Shown here piece after piece: positions 8,501 to 16,958 of a stretch of DNA of 64,000 bases (position 1 is the stretch's first letter; every line of letters begins with the position of its first letter). The translations under genes and the position numbers were made by a program. The stretch is from Candidatus Babelota bacterium (GTDB lineage Bacteria; Babelota; Babeliae; Babelales; Vermiphilaceae): the NCBI GenBank assembly GCA_023382795.1, contig JAHDWT010000001.1:57910-121909 (forward strand). The letters are read 5' to 3'. Below the pieces are notes generated by a model. It was not told where the DNA came from. It worked only from the letters and a program-made list of their open reading frames with translations, and made no database searches.

Positions 8501-9406
8501 TTATGATTCTTGCCCCTTTTGCGCAGGCACACTTTTTTCTTCTACCCAACGATATAATTTTCTTCCCGGCTGTCCTGGACTACCACTCAAAGCCCACACG
8601 GTTCCATCATTACTTGCGGCAACGAGATATAAATCGCTGTTTACGCCACGCTGTTCTAGTTTCTGGTTTTCGTGATTCCAGCTATATGCTTTACCGCCCA
8701 TAGCTCCTTCGCGAATTATAAGCCAAAGTGTAGTATCACCTTGTGCGGCGATGCTCATAATACCTTTTTCCTTTTCTTCTGACACTACATTTTGTTTTTG
8801 CCATGTTTTGGTAACATTTTCCCATCGCAACAATTCGAGTGAATGTGCTGGAACCGCAGTTACGGGGTTAAGCGCCGCTTCAAAATTAAAGCGTCGTGCA
8901 AAAAGGGTATTTCCCCCCCCTGCGGCTACTTCACGCAACCCTTCAATGGTTCCTAATTGATGCCACGATTCGCCGTTAAGCATATAGGCTTTTTCATTGA
9001 TAACTGCGCAAATTTTATTCTTGCCCAATGCGGCAAGAGATCCTATACGTGCATGCTCAATGCGATACATTTCTTGCCACGAAGAACCGTTCCAAGCCTG
9101 TAATGATGCCGCGCCGTTTGTTTTTTGTAGTGCAAATAAAATATTGTTATTATTTGCCGCGATCGCCTCGACATACGGCAATTTTTTACTTATTTCCTGC
9201 CAAGAACTACCTGCTTCATGCCATGAAAAGAGGGCCGATTCTTGCTGATTTTTTATGCCGAGCGCCCAGATAACATGCTGGTTGCCAATCGCAAGTGACT
9301 TTATGGAAAATCCCTTTATAGTCGTGGGCACAGGTAATTCTTGCCACTGCGCAACAAGAACCGTACTGCTTACCACGCCGGCTATAAACGCTATTTTCCT
9401 TATCAT
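8501..9406 (-). CDS. Exported tectonin-type beta-propeller protein
   Basis: 301 residues with a signal peptide (MIRKIAFIAGVVSSTVLVAQ). The rest consists of repeats of about 35-45 residues built on the pattern W-x-x-[IL] ... [IV]-A-A ... [VT]-[WL]-[AF]-L ... L-x-x-W. Examples are SLAIGNQHVIWALG, AIAANNNNILFALQ, EVAAGGGNTLFARR, SIAAQGDTTLWLII and LVAASNDGTVWALS. This is the tectonin (TECPR) propeller pattern, with six repeats visible, known from lectins and eukaryotic membrane-associated proteins. It is likely a secreted or surface binding protein, perhaps for glycans. AAAGGAATAG precedes the ATG. It probably shares a transcript with the thioredoxin gene downstream. Confidence 0.75.
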   Translation of the reverse strand: MIRKIAFIAGVVSSTVLVAQWQELPVPTTIKGFSIKSLAIGNQHVIWALGIKNQQESALFSWHEAGSSWQEISKKLPYVEAIAANNNNILFALQKTNGAASLQAWNGSSWQEMYRIEHARIGSLAALGKNKICAVINEKAYMLNGESWHQLGTIEGLREVAAGGGNTLFARRFNFEAALNPVTAVPAHSLELLRWENVTKTWQKQNVVSEEKEKGIMSIAAQGDTTLWLIIREGAMGGKAYSWNHENQKLEQRGVNSDLYLVAASNDGTVWALSGSPGQPGRKLYRWVEEKSVPAQKGQES

Positions 9407-9550
9407 GTACTATTCCTTTTTAACCAAAAACTATGATTTGTCTTTAGCATAACAGGCAGAGAGAAGAGATTGCTAGCTTAACCACATGAATACGCTAGGA
9501 AAGTATTTAAAGTGTGTTCGTATACTATAGAAATCGTATGCACCAAATTA

Positions 9551-10321
9551 TTAAAACTTATCGCGTATATGGGGGATTTCTGCCTGGATAGGACCTTCAA
9601 TTAATCCTCGGATGAATTGATAGATATAAGGATTATCTGACTCCCAAATTGTTTTTGCTTCACCGTAATACTTAATCGTGCCATCGTGCAGCAGCGCAAC
9701 ATAATCAGCAAACTCAAACATTTCTACATCATGGGTAACAATAACTGAAGTCAAACCTAATTTGACCTGCATATCACGAATCAGTTCGTGTATAACCCGA
9801 GAAGTAATAGGATCAAGACCAGTAGTAGGTTCATCATATAAAATAATGTTGGGATTACTTACCAACGTACGCGCTAATCCAACACGCTTCTTCATACCCC
9901 CAGAAAGCTCTGATGGATATTTGTACAAGGTTTCTTCGCTCAGATTTACGAGCGCAAGTTTTTGTTTGACGATCTTCAACACATCTGCATGTTGCATACG
10001 CGCATTTTCAAGCAACGTAATAGCAATATTTTCAAAAACGTTTAATGAGTCTAAAAGTGCTGCAAACTGAAATACGTAACCAAACTGCTTAAAGTGGTAT
10101 TGAAACTGTTTCTCAGACACTTGAGTTACATCAACGCCATTAACAAGAATTTTGCCGGATGTTGGTGGAATGAGTCCAATCATTTGCTTCAATAGCACTG
10201 ATTTACCTTCACCAGACCTACCAATGATACAGGTTGTCTTGCCATCAGGAATCACCAAATTCACACCCTTAGTGACTTCCTTAGCGCCAAATTGTTTACG
10301 TAGGTTAACCAGTTCAATCAC
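9551..10321 (-). CDS. mlaF: ABC transporter ATPase, MlaF-like (phospholipid transport)
   Basis: About 257 residues. Walker A is CIIGRSGEGKSVLLKQMIG, the signature motif YPSELSGGMKKRVGLAR and Walker B NIILYDEPTTGLDP; SGGM with K/R following is typical of the Mla/Mce ATPase family. With MlaE it would power lipid exchange between the membranes. The frame opens at a TTG (10345) inside mlaE, but GTG 10321 is better. AGGGAG lies 5-6 bases before it, spanning the mlaE stop, and the protein then starts directly at its first beta strand. No MlaD (MCE-domain), MlaB or MlaC gene follows; the next gene downstream encodes the tectonin protein. Confidence 0.9.
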   Translation of the reverse strand: MIELVNLRKQFGAKEVTKGVNLVIPDGKTTCIIGRSGEGKSVLLKQMIGLIPPTSGKILVNGVDVTQVSEKQFQYHFKQFGYVFQFAALLDSLNVFENIAITLLENARMQHADVLKIVKQKLALVNLSEETLYKYPSELSGGMKKRVGLARTLVSNPNIILYDEPTTGLDPITSRVIHELIRDMQVKLGLTSVIVTHDVEMFEFADYVALLHDGTIKYYGEAKTIWESDNPYIYQFIRGLIEGPIQAEIPHIRDKF

Positions 10322-10331
10322 AAAACTCTCC

Positions 10332-11111
10332 CTACAAGCGCTCAAGAATTTTGGTGAGGAAATAATTTGAAATAAGAATCATAATCGAAGCGATCACGAC
10401 GCTCTTCGTAGTTGATGAACCAACACCTCGCGCTCCGCCGGTCGTGGTATATCCCTTGTATGAACCTATCCATGCCAGAATTAATCCAAACACAGATGAC
10501 TTGATAAGCCCACCCACGATATCACTCATTTCCACGTACGTTCTAATTCCAGATGTATAGTCTTCCGGACTTAACCCCAAAATATGTATGCACGTAATAT
10601 ATCCTCCGACAATACCACAAATCATGCAGAATAACGTAAGAAACGGTAGAATGATCATCCCCGCAAGAATGCGAGGAATAACAAGATACTGAAATGGATT
10701 AATATTAAGTGTTTTGAGCGCATCAATTTGCTCAGTAATACGCATGGTACCAAGCTCGGCGGCAATTGCTGATCCTGCACGTCCTGTTACCATCAATCCC
10801 GTTAATACGGGACCAAGTTCTCGGATTATGCCAAGAGCAACAACCGTACCTATAAACTGCTCACCACCAACACGCTGAAAACCGATGTAGCTTTGCAGCG
10901 CAAACACCATGCCGGTAAAAAGGCCGGTTAACACTATGATGGTCAGCGAATCGACCCCTATTCTTTCCATTTGTACAAATAGCTTCTGCCATTTTAAACG
11001 CGTAGAAAAAATAACCTTAACCGTCTTAAGAAGAAATAGGGCATAAGAACCCAAGAGTGTACACAGTAAAATTGCATAATGCCCAAGATTATGAACAAGG
11101 CGCAGTACCAT
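10332..11111 (-). CDS. mlaE: MlaE/YrbE-family lipid transport permease
   Basis: 259 residues. It carries the signature of the MlaE permease family: GLFTGMVFALQSY, then ELGPVLTGLMVTGRAGSAIAAELGTMR, then ALKTLNINPFQYLVIPRILA. Five or so membrane segments are visible. It forms the membrane part of the Mla ABC transporter with the ATPase encoded immediately downstream, 10 bases on. It lies 9 bases after secG on the same strand. No good Shine-Dalgarno element precedes the ATG, which fits coupling to secG. Missing MCE-domain partners must be encoded elsewhere if the transporter is complete. Confidence 0.92.
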   Translation of the reverse strand: MVLRLVHNLGHYAILLCTLLGSYALFLLKTVKVIFSTRLKWQKLFVQMERIGVDSLTIIVLTGLFTGMVFALQSYIGFQRVGGEQFIGTVVALGIIRELGPVLTGLMVTGRAGSAIAAELGTMRITEQIDALKTLNINPFQYLVIPRILAGMIILPFLTLFCMICGIVGGYITCIHILGLSPEDYTSGIRTYVEMSDIVGGLIKSSVFGLILAWIGSYKGYTTTGGARGVGSSTTKSVVIASIMILISNYFLTKILERL

Positions 11112-11120
11112 CTTTTTGTG

Positions 11121-11468
11121 TTATTCCGCAGTTGCTGGTTCAACCGGTTCTTCTACTCGTTCTGGAAGCTGTTGGGCTTTTTGCACCTGCTGTTGTGCCG
11201 TTTGAGTTATTTGCTTAAGATAGCGACTTTCAGCAACATAATTTGTTTTCATAAGCGCAAGAAGAAGCGCAAGGCCCATGAACGTACCACCTAAAATCCA
11301 GGTGATTTTTTGAAAAATATCTTGGCCGCCAGAACCACCGAATAACATTTGTGCACCGCCGCCCAAAGATCCGAGACCTATGCTGCCTTTGCTTTGCTGT
11401 ATGAGAATAATAGGAACAAGAAGAATTGCGTCAATTATCAATAAGGTAAGTAGAAAACCATATAGCAT
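11121..11468 (-). CDS. secG: Preprotein translocase subunit SecG
   Basis: 115 residues. Two membrane segments (LLTLLIIDAILLVPIILIQQ and ITWILGGTFMGLALLLALM) flank the glycine-rich SecG loop KGSIGLGSLGGGAQMLFGGS. The C-terminal 35 residues are Gln/Glu/Pro-rich and longer than in minimal SecG. It is an accessory subunit of the SecYEG channel that eases SecA-driven export. GAGGATGAC precedes the ATG. It follows tpiA by about 100 bases on the same strand, an arrangement (tpiA-secG) common in many bacteria. Confidence 0.93.
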   Translation of the reverse strand: MLYGFLLTLLIIDAILLVPIILIQQSKGSIGLGSLGGGAQMLFGGSGGQDIFQKITWILGGTFMGLALLLALMKTNYVAESRYLKQITQTAQQQVQKAQQLPERVEEPVEPATAE

Positions 11469-11567
11469 GTCATCCTCACAAAAATACGCGATTTTATCAT
11501 CTGGAAATCATGTTACTATGTTTTGTATCTTTTGGAAATCCTAGCCCAACATGATGCACACCACTCG

Positions 11568-12323
11568 TTACCAATTACATGCTTGAATTACCACTTTATA
11601 CTCGGCAACATTGATACTTGTTTTTCCCACTAAAAATCCATCAAGATCTTTTGTGTTCTTTAAAGAATCTACGGAAGATGGATTAATGCTCCCTCCATAT
11701 AAGAGCTTAATTGGTGGAATATCCAATCCATGCGTTAATGTTTTTATAAAACTAAATACACGTTCGACTTCATGCTGGTGAGGTAGCTTTCCAGAACCAA
11801 TTGCCCAGACAGGTTCGTAAGCAACCAAAAAATAGGGCACTGTTGATCTAGTTATCACTCGGATGACAGCGGTTAATTGTCGAGCAATCACTGCATGGGT
11901 CTGATTTTTTTTCTTTTCTTCTCTTGTTTCCCCAATACACACAATGGGTATAAGACCTTGATGTAAAAGCTGCTGCGCCTGGTGTGCAACAATCTCGTCA
12001 GTCTCATGATGATATATACGCCGCTCACTATGCCCGATGATACCATAGGTACAGCCAAGCTCGCGGAGTGATTGCGCATCAGTTTCACCCGTATAAGCCC
12101 CTTGGTCATAAGCGGAGCAAGTTTGCCCGGACAAATAAAATGGTGCCGATTTATCATGAGCAATGGCAGCTAACGCACTCACCGTAGGACAGACAATTAA
12201 TGTATGACCAGTAGTGGTAACCGTGGACACCAGTTGTTCTTTATACTGTTGGTACAACGCTATGTTGGCCCGATATGACAAATACATTTTCCAATTGCTT
12301 ACAAAAAATAATGGTTGCTTCAT
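11568..12323 (-). CDS. tpiA: Triose-phosphate isomerase
   Basis: About 251 residues, the usual length. It interconverts dihydroxyacetone phosphate and glyceraldehyde 3-phosphate in glycolysis. Catalytic landmarks are all present: VSNWKMYL (Asn/Lys), GIIGHSERR (His electrophile), VAYEPVWAIGSGK (Glu base and loop 6) and LLYGGSI (phosphate loop). The frame extends upstream to 12413, but those 30 residues are not TIM-like. ATG 12323 gives the typical MKQPLFFVSNWKM start and has GGAAG 9 bases upstream; ATG 12329, two codons earlier, is the alternative. It is divergent from dps and upstream of secG. Confidence 0.95.
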   Translation of the reverse strand: MKQPLFFVSNWKMYLSYRANIALYQQYKEQLVSTVTTTGHTLIVCPTVSALAAIAHDKSAPFYLSGQTCSAYDQGAYTGETDAQSLRELGCTYGIIGHSERRIYHHETDEIVAHQAQQLLHQGLIPIVCIGETREEKKKNQTHAVIARQLTAVIRVITRSTVPYFLVAYEPVWAIGSGKLPHQHEVERVFSFIKTLTHGLDIPPIKLLYGGSINPSSVDSLKNTKDLDGFLVGKTSINVAEYKVVIQACNW

Positions 12324-12500
12324 AGGCATTTTCTTCCATGTAGGATTTAATGCATAGGGTATATTGGCCACGCACAGCTTGTTAAGCATTTTAAAAAATA
12401 TCTGGCAGATCATTGTGTGCTCTTACAATACTGTGATACCTCTAAAATTACTTAAAGCACGTAACCATTTCTATAACAATAGTCTACAGGGAGACAAAAA

Positions 12501-12974
12501 ATGGATATTTCGATAGGACTCAGCGAGCACCAATGTAAGCAGATGGCTACCGTATTGAATGCCTTACTTGCCGACGAATTCACCTTATACGTAAAAACGC
12601 TTAATTTTCACTGGAATGTCATCGGGCATGATTTCAAACCCTTACATGATTTTTTTCGCCAACAATATGAGGATGTTTTTTCATTCGTAGATGACGTTGC
12701 TGAGCGGGTACGTACATTAGGCGGAGATTCATTAGGCAGTATGACTAAATTTCTTGCCACAACACATCTGAAGGAAGCTCCTGGAAAACTGCTTACCTCA
12801 CAAGAAATGCTGCGCATACTCTTGGAAGATCATGAAGCCGTTATCTGCACCCTGCGTGAATATATAGACGAATCTGCAAAAGTCGGTGATATGGGAACTA
12901 ACAATTTCTTAACCGATCTTATGGAAAAACATGAAAAGATAGCATGGATGATTCGTTCAAGTATGGTAAAATAA
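12501..12974 (+). CDS. dps: Dps-family ferritin-like DNA-protection protein
   Basis: 157 residues forming a single four-helix bundle. The Dps signature is clear: TLNFHWNVIGHDFKPLHDFF then YEDVFSFVDDVAERVRTLGG, with the His, Asp and Glu of the inter-subunit ferroxidase site. Dps stores iron and uses hydrogen peroxide to oxidise it, protecting DNA. The N terminus is short and lacks the Lys-rich DNA-binding extension of E. coli Dps. CAGGGAG precedes the ATG by 8 bases. It stands alone, divergent from tpiA, and is closed by a strong intrinsic terminator. Confidence 0.93.
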   Translation: MDISIGLSEHQCKQMATVLNALLADEFTLYVKTLNFHWNVIGHDFKPLHDFFRQQYEDVFSFVDDVAERVRTLGGDSLGSMTKFLATTHLKEAPGKLLTSQEMLRILLEDHEAVICTLREYIDESAKVGDMGTNNFLTDLMEKHEKIAWMIRSSMVK

Positions 12975-12991
12975 CATACTTTCTACCGCTC

Positions 12992-13024
12992 AAAAAACCT
13001 GGCATCTAGTGCCAGGTTTTTTTT
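12992..13024 (+). terminator. Intrinsic terminator after dps
   Basis: A GC-rich stem CCTGGCA/TGCCAGG with a five-base loop is flanked by an A tract and followed by a run of eight T. It lies 17 bases after the dps stop codon and is a textbook rho-independent terminator. Confidence 0.92.
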
Positions 13025-13164
13025 GACAAATATGGCGAAGTGTTATACTAAGCGCATTGCAAATTATGCGAACACTACCTTGCACTTCATCGAGATAAAA
13101 CATCTTGTAGTGATTTGTACTACTATTAACCACATAGCATAGCGCTACTAAACAAAGGATCGCC

Positions 13165-13872
13165 GTGAGCTCGCAAGAAAAACCACAAACCTCATCACAA
13201 AATAAACAAACATATCCTAGTTATCTTGATCTGCTCACCGAAGAGCAGTTTTCAGCTTTTGAAAAAGGAATTCGCCTTGCTCGTGATCGCAAAAACGAAG
13301 AAGCAACCAACTATTTTCAGGGATTGATTCCAACTTATGAAGATCAACCTTACATGCTCACTGCGGTATGCATAGTGCTCGCAGACCTCGATCATGTAGC
13401 TGAAGCGACAGAAATAATGCAAAGAAATTTCGAACGCTATAAATCGAATGGCATGTTCTTATGTGGTCTTTTGCGCCTTGCACTGGCAGAGCAGAATTTT
13501 CAGCGATTTGATGAACTTTATCAACTCGTAAAACAGTGGCTCAAAGAAAATGAACCAAGTTCAGATAAGGCTGAAATCCCCTATCAAAGTCGCCTAGAAA
13601 ATGCGATCGTGTTCGCTGAAGCAGCCTATCTAGGCGTACGTTATTGCGTTGCGCAGGGTATCCTGGGGCAAGCCGCATTCCTTATCAAAAATTATGAAGA
13701 GATCATGCCAGATCATGACATGCATATTGCACTCAAACTCTATCTTGCTCAAGCACTGCAGGGAGTCGTGAAGGACTTCAAGTTGCCACAACAAGAACAT
13801 GAATTTGAACCATTTATGGATCATGTTATTGCGCAGATAATCGAACAAAATAAAGAAAACACACAAGGCTAG
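13165..13872 (+). CDS. TPR-like helical repeat protein, cytoplasmic
   Basis: 235 residues with no signal peptide or membrane segment. The body is a series of paired helices with TPR-like spacing: FEKGIRLARDRKNEEATNYF, then YMLTAVCIVLADLDHVAEAT, then GLLRLALAEQNFQRFDELYQ. This suggests a small alpha-solenoid scaffold. It resembles the SycD/LcrH class of type III chaperones in size and helix pattern, but I see no decisive motif and no secretion genes next to it. It starts at GTG 13165, with AAAGGA 7 bases before it. It is convergent with the photolyase gene. Confidence 0.6.
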   Translation: MSSQEKPQTSSQNKQTYPSYLDLLTEEQFSAFEKGIRLARDRKNEEATNYFQGLIPTYEDQPYMLTAVCIVLADLDHVAEATEIMQRNFERYKSNGMFLCGLLRLALAEQNFQRFDELYQLVKQWLKENEPSSDKAEIPYQSRLENAIVFAEAAYLGVRYCVAQGILGQAAFLIKNYEEIMPDHDMHIALKLYLAQALQGVVKDFKLPQQEHEFEPFMDHVIAQIIEQNKENTQG

Positions 13873-13926
13873 CGATTTATCAGATTGAAAAGATTAAAGG
13901 GTCATTCAAAATATATGGATGCCTCT

Positions 13927-15327
13927 TTAATCTTTTGCTTGTCTATGTTTTCTGAACCACTCTTTGGTATATGCCACCTCTTGTGCATGATTAATCATGG
14001 GACGCGGATATACCAGTACACGTGTAACGTGTTTGTCATGATACCATGCATGGATGATAGATGGAGAAGTAGATCGAAGCTCTGGAATCCAGCGTTTGAT
14101 ATAGGTAGCGTCTGGATCAAATTTTTTTTGCTGTAACCATGGATTAAAAATTCTAAAATATGGCTGAGCATCACATCCTACTGATGCAACCCACTGCCAA
14201 TTTCCATTATTAACTGCTGGATCATAGTCAATCAACTGCTGCGCAAAATACTTTTCACCCCAATGCCAATCAATACGTAAATCTTTGGTTAAAAATGACG
14301 CAACAATCATGCGTACACGATTATGCATATAACCGCTTTCATTCAATTGACGCATACCGGCATCAACGATGGGAAATCCCGTGGTACCAGAACACCATCG
14401 TTTAAAGTTGGTTACGTTATGCTCCCAAGCAAGAGAATCAAATCTCTCCTGGTAGGCATGACCAAACACAAAAGGTGAATGATAGGCAACGTGCGTGAAA
14501 AAATCTCGCCAGTAAAGTTGCTTAACAAGTGGATGAAACATTCCTAGAGACGCTTCTATCGCATGTAGTACTTCGCGGATCGATACTGTACCAAATTTCA
14601 GATGAGCAGAAAGATTACTGGTAGGCAGCGCAGGAATATCTCGAGTTACTTGATAATTTTTAAGTATTGAAAGATCATCTAACAATACAACTCCTTCTTT
14701 ACGACCACCGCACGTATGCATGGCGGATTGCATCGGCTCGGAGATCTGTCGATAATACAGCTGAGCTTGTTGTTCAAGAGGGTTCGTCTTAGTGTGCCAA
14801 ATACCTGATGGCAAAGAAGTAACTGATCTCATGGTGATGCGCGACGCTTTTTTGAAAAATGGCGTAAAAACGACGTAGGGTGATCCGTTTTGCGAGAGAA
14901 TGTCCTCGGGCTCATGAATCAAAGCATCCCCAAAACTATGAAAGGAAACAGTATGTCGATTACACACCTGCTCAAGAAGTTCATCGCGACGTATACTAAA
15001 AGGAGTATAATCGCGATTTACAAACACCGCATCACATGCCACTTCATCCAAAATGCGCTCCAATAGTTCATGAGCAACACCATAGAAGCGATATAAACGC
15101 CCACCGTGTCTTTGTAATTGTTCATCAAGATCAGTAAGGGAATTGAGCGTAAAGGTGATACTACGCACGCTGCGGTATTCGTTTTCCTCACCAGCTTGGC
15201 GTGGATCAAGAATAAAGCACGGTAAAACGGATGCTGATTGCTGTAGAGCTGCGATTAGACCAGTATTGTCTTCTAGACGCAGATCACGCCTAAAGATAAA
15301 GAGAGAAATTTTATAGCGATGTGCCAT
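13927..15327 (-). CDS. phrB: Deoxyribodipyrimidine photolyase
   Basis: About 466 residues. The N-terminal alpha/beta domain begins ISLFIFRRDLRLEDNTGL. The FAD domain is typical of class I CPD photolyases: LYWRDFFTHVAYHSP, RWCSGTTGFPIVDAGMRQL, GYMHNRVRMIVASFLTKDL and DYDPAVNNGNWQWVASVG. It repairs UV pyrimidine dimers using light. The Trp residues of the electron-transfer chain and the DxDP-N motif are present, so it should be active. I place the start at ATG 15327; an in-frame ATG seven codons upstream is possible, and neither has a clear ribosome binding site. A photolyase is notable if the lineage lives inside protists, since it implies light exposure. Confidence 0.94.
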   Translation of the reverse strand: MAHRYKISLFIFRRDLRLEDNTGLIAALQQSASVLPCFILDPRQAGEENEYRSVRSITFTLNSLTDLDEQLQRHGGRLYRFYGVAHELLERILDEVACDAVFVNRDYTPFSIRRDELLEQVCNRHTVSFHSFGDALIHEPEDILSQNGSPYVVFTPFFKKASRITMRSVTSLPSGIWHTKTNPLEQQAQLYYRQISEPMQSAMHTCGGRKEGVVLLDDLSILKNYQVTRDIPALPTSNLSAHLKFGTVSIREVLHAIEASLGMFHPLVKQLYWRDFFTHVAYHSPFVFGHAYQERFDSLAWEHNVTNFKRWCSGTTGFPIVDAGMRQLNESGYMHNRVRMIVASFLTKDLRIDWHWGEKYFAQQLIDYDPAVNNGNWQWVASVGCDAQPYFRIFNPWLQQKKFDPDATYIKRWIPELRSTSPSIIHAWYHDKHVTRVLVYPRPMINHAQEVAYTKEWFRKHRQAKD

Positions 15328-15417
15328 AGATTTTCGGGGGGGCAACATGTTATTTTACCAAGCTATGTCAGCGTACGAATGATGAGATAAGTAATACAAG
15401 AGATCGTGTACATAATT

Positions 15418-15772
15418 TGGTGGAGGCGATGGGAATTGAACCCATGTCCGCACTGCGTCAAGCACCAGGCACTACATGCTTATTCGCTGTTTTTACCACA
15501 TTGTCATATCAGCGACGCTACGTAACAATGAGGCCATGTTAGTGTATTTCTGCACTACAAACCTGGGAAATCTTATGCAGAAGTTCTATCGGGTCAATAT
15601 TTGATAGTCAACGTGATAGACACCGCTCACTATCAAAAGCTACTTGCCCTTAGGCAAAAGCTGGTGCGAAAGATTCGCCGTTTATAGTTTGACCAATTGA
15701 TTTACGAGCACTCAGTCAACGCTCGGCATGCTCCTAAAACTATCAACAACACGTCGAAGCCAGGACGCCCCC
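15418..15772 (-). ncRNA. ssrA: Transfer-messenger RNA (tmRNA)
   Basis: 355 bases. The 5' end GGGGGCG pairs with CGCCTCC near the 3' end to form the acceptor stem, and CCA is encoded. The T arm reads ATGGGTTCAATTCCCAT. The messenger part contains a frame ending GAATCTTTCGCACCAGCTTT then GCC TAA, which gives a tag of about 14 residues, probably GQTINGESFAPAFA if it resumes at GGT. The ending differs from the common ALAA. It works with SmpB, encoded 730 bases away on the same strand, to free stalled ribosomes and mark products for proteolysis. Confidence 0.95.
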
Positions 15773-15799
15773 AAAACATTTCAAAGAGTTATTATTTTA

Positions 15800-15827
15800 A
15801 GTATAGAATTGAAGCTGATTCTGTCAA
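15800..15827 (-). promoter_or_regulatory. Sigma-70-type promoter of tmRNA
   Basis: On the minus strand TTGACA, a 16-base spacer and TATACT stand 28 bases before the mature tmRNA 5' end, leaving a short leader for RNase P to remove. This is a near-consensus housekeeping promoter. Confidence 0.85.
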
Positions 15828-15888
15828 CCCACCGCTCTAGAATTTGCCGTTTCAGCTGATTAACAAAAAAACCATAGTGAAACACGTA

Positions 15889-15930
15889 TAAAACAAACCC
15901 CACCACTAGATAGTGGTGGGGTTTGTTTTA
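15889..15930 (-). terminator. Intrinsic terminator after the 123-residue exported protein gene
   Basis: A 20-base inverted repeat (15889-15908 with 15911-15930) has a CCCCACCAC core and ends in TTTTA, lying 11 bases past the stop codon at 15941. The near-perfect stem with flanking A and T runs could act in both directions. Confidence 0.85.
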
Positions 15931-15940
15931 TATTGCTACT

Positions 15941-16312
15941 TTATCGATGCCACCGATAATCATCCAAGCATTTTCTCATACACTGACCCAATTCTTGTTC
16001 TAATTGATGATATTGAGGGCGATATTTTTGCTCAATACGCCAACGATTAGCGTCATAATTATCTTGGCTCATAGAGAGTTTTTCTTTTTGTTCATCCAAA
16101 GCCTGTATTTCTTTCATTCTTTTCTGATTCAATTCAGTCACCTTACTAGCAAACAATGACTGGCAAGCATTTCGACATTGTAGCTCTTCATCGCTTATAA
16201 CGCCTGCGGGAAATGTGCGTGCCCAGCTCTCCATGCCTTTAAGTGACACACAGCCAAGACCGGCAACCACCATGACAAGCAACCCTAAGGTAGTATTTTT
16301 TCCTCTAAACAT
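15941..16312 (-). CDS. Small exported protein of unknown function, Cys-containing helical
   Basis: 123 residues. It starts with a basic, hydrophobic signal-like segment (TLGLLVMVVAGLGCVSLKG). The mature part is strongly helical and charged and has two Cys pairs, CRNACQ near the start and CMRKC near the end. The spacing (CxxxC twice, about 60 residues apart) suggests a helical hairpin held by disulphides, like twin CX3C proteins, although here it is inferred only from the pattern. I recognise no family. GGGATAAG precedes the ATG. It lies between tmRNA and smpB on the same strand, with its own terminator. Confidence 0.65.
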   Translation of the reverse strand: MFRGKNTTLGLLVMVVAGLGCVSLKGMESWARTFPAGVISDEELQCRNACQSLFASKVTELNQKRMKEIQALDEQKEKLSMSQDNYDANRWRIEQKYRPQYHQLEQELGQCMRKCLDDYRWHR

Positions 16313-16501
16313 AACTTATCCCCTTTCCTATCTCCTAAATACCATCTTTTTTCATGCAAAATCTAACCATTCACTTTAAATTATAACAAAATCTTGATGT
16401 CAAAATGCAAGATTTTGCTTACAGGCGGGCAAAATTTCAACTCAAGTAGAAGCCGCGCACAACCCTATGAAAATTACCTGCACAGGTTCAGCAATTATTT
16501 T

Positions 16502-16954
16502 CTAGTTTTGCTTCAGTTCTCGTCTGGTTTCACGAGCAATATCTCGTTCACGTAGCTCTAAGCGTTTGTCCGCAGCCTTTTTATGCTTGCACACACCTAT
16601 AGCCACTTTGGCAATGCCGCGTTCATTAAAGTAGATTTTCAGGGGGATCAACGTAACTCCTTTTTTGGACACATCACCAAAAAGACGATGCAGTTCTCGT
16701 TTATGCAGAAGGAGCTTACGGCTCCTGGTGGGATCATATTCTTTGCTATATGCTTGTGCATACGCGCTAATAGTACAATTGGTAAGATAAAGCTCTCCAT
16801 TTTTAAAGGTAGCATAGGAACCACTCATAGAGACATGCCCAGCACGAAGCGATTTTACTTCGTCGCCAGAAAGCACTACACCAGCTTCGGTAGTATCGAG
16901 AATATGATAGTCGTGGAATGCTTTTTTATTTTGCGCGACTATTTTGATGCCCAT
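16502..16954 (-). CDS. smpB: SsrA-binding protein SmpB
   Basis: 150 residues, full length. The conserved core is clear: KIVAQNKKAFHDYHILDT, GVVLSGDEVKSLRAGHVSMS, EYDPTRSRKLLLHKREL and a basic C-terminal tail (KKAADKRLELRERDIARE) that fills the decoding centre. It carries tmRNA to stalled ribosomes. Its partner ssrA is about 0.7 kb downstream on the same strand with one small gene between, a close pairing seen in many genomes. Four bases separate it from the DUF2062 gene, so the two are probably cotranscribed. Confidence 0.96.
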   Translation of the reverse strand: MGIKIVAQNKKAFHDYHILDTTEAGVVLSGDEVKSLRAGHVSMSGSYATFKNGELYLTNCTISAYAQAYSKEYDPTRSRKLLLHKRELHRLFGDVSKKGVTLIPLKIYFNERGIAKVAIGVCKHKKAADKRLELRERDIARETRRELKQN

Positions 16955-16958
16955 AATA

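Noticed and set aside
12324..12413. 30 extra N-terminal residues for TpiA
   Set aside because: They are not TIM-like and lie before the ribosome binding site that serves ATG 12323.
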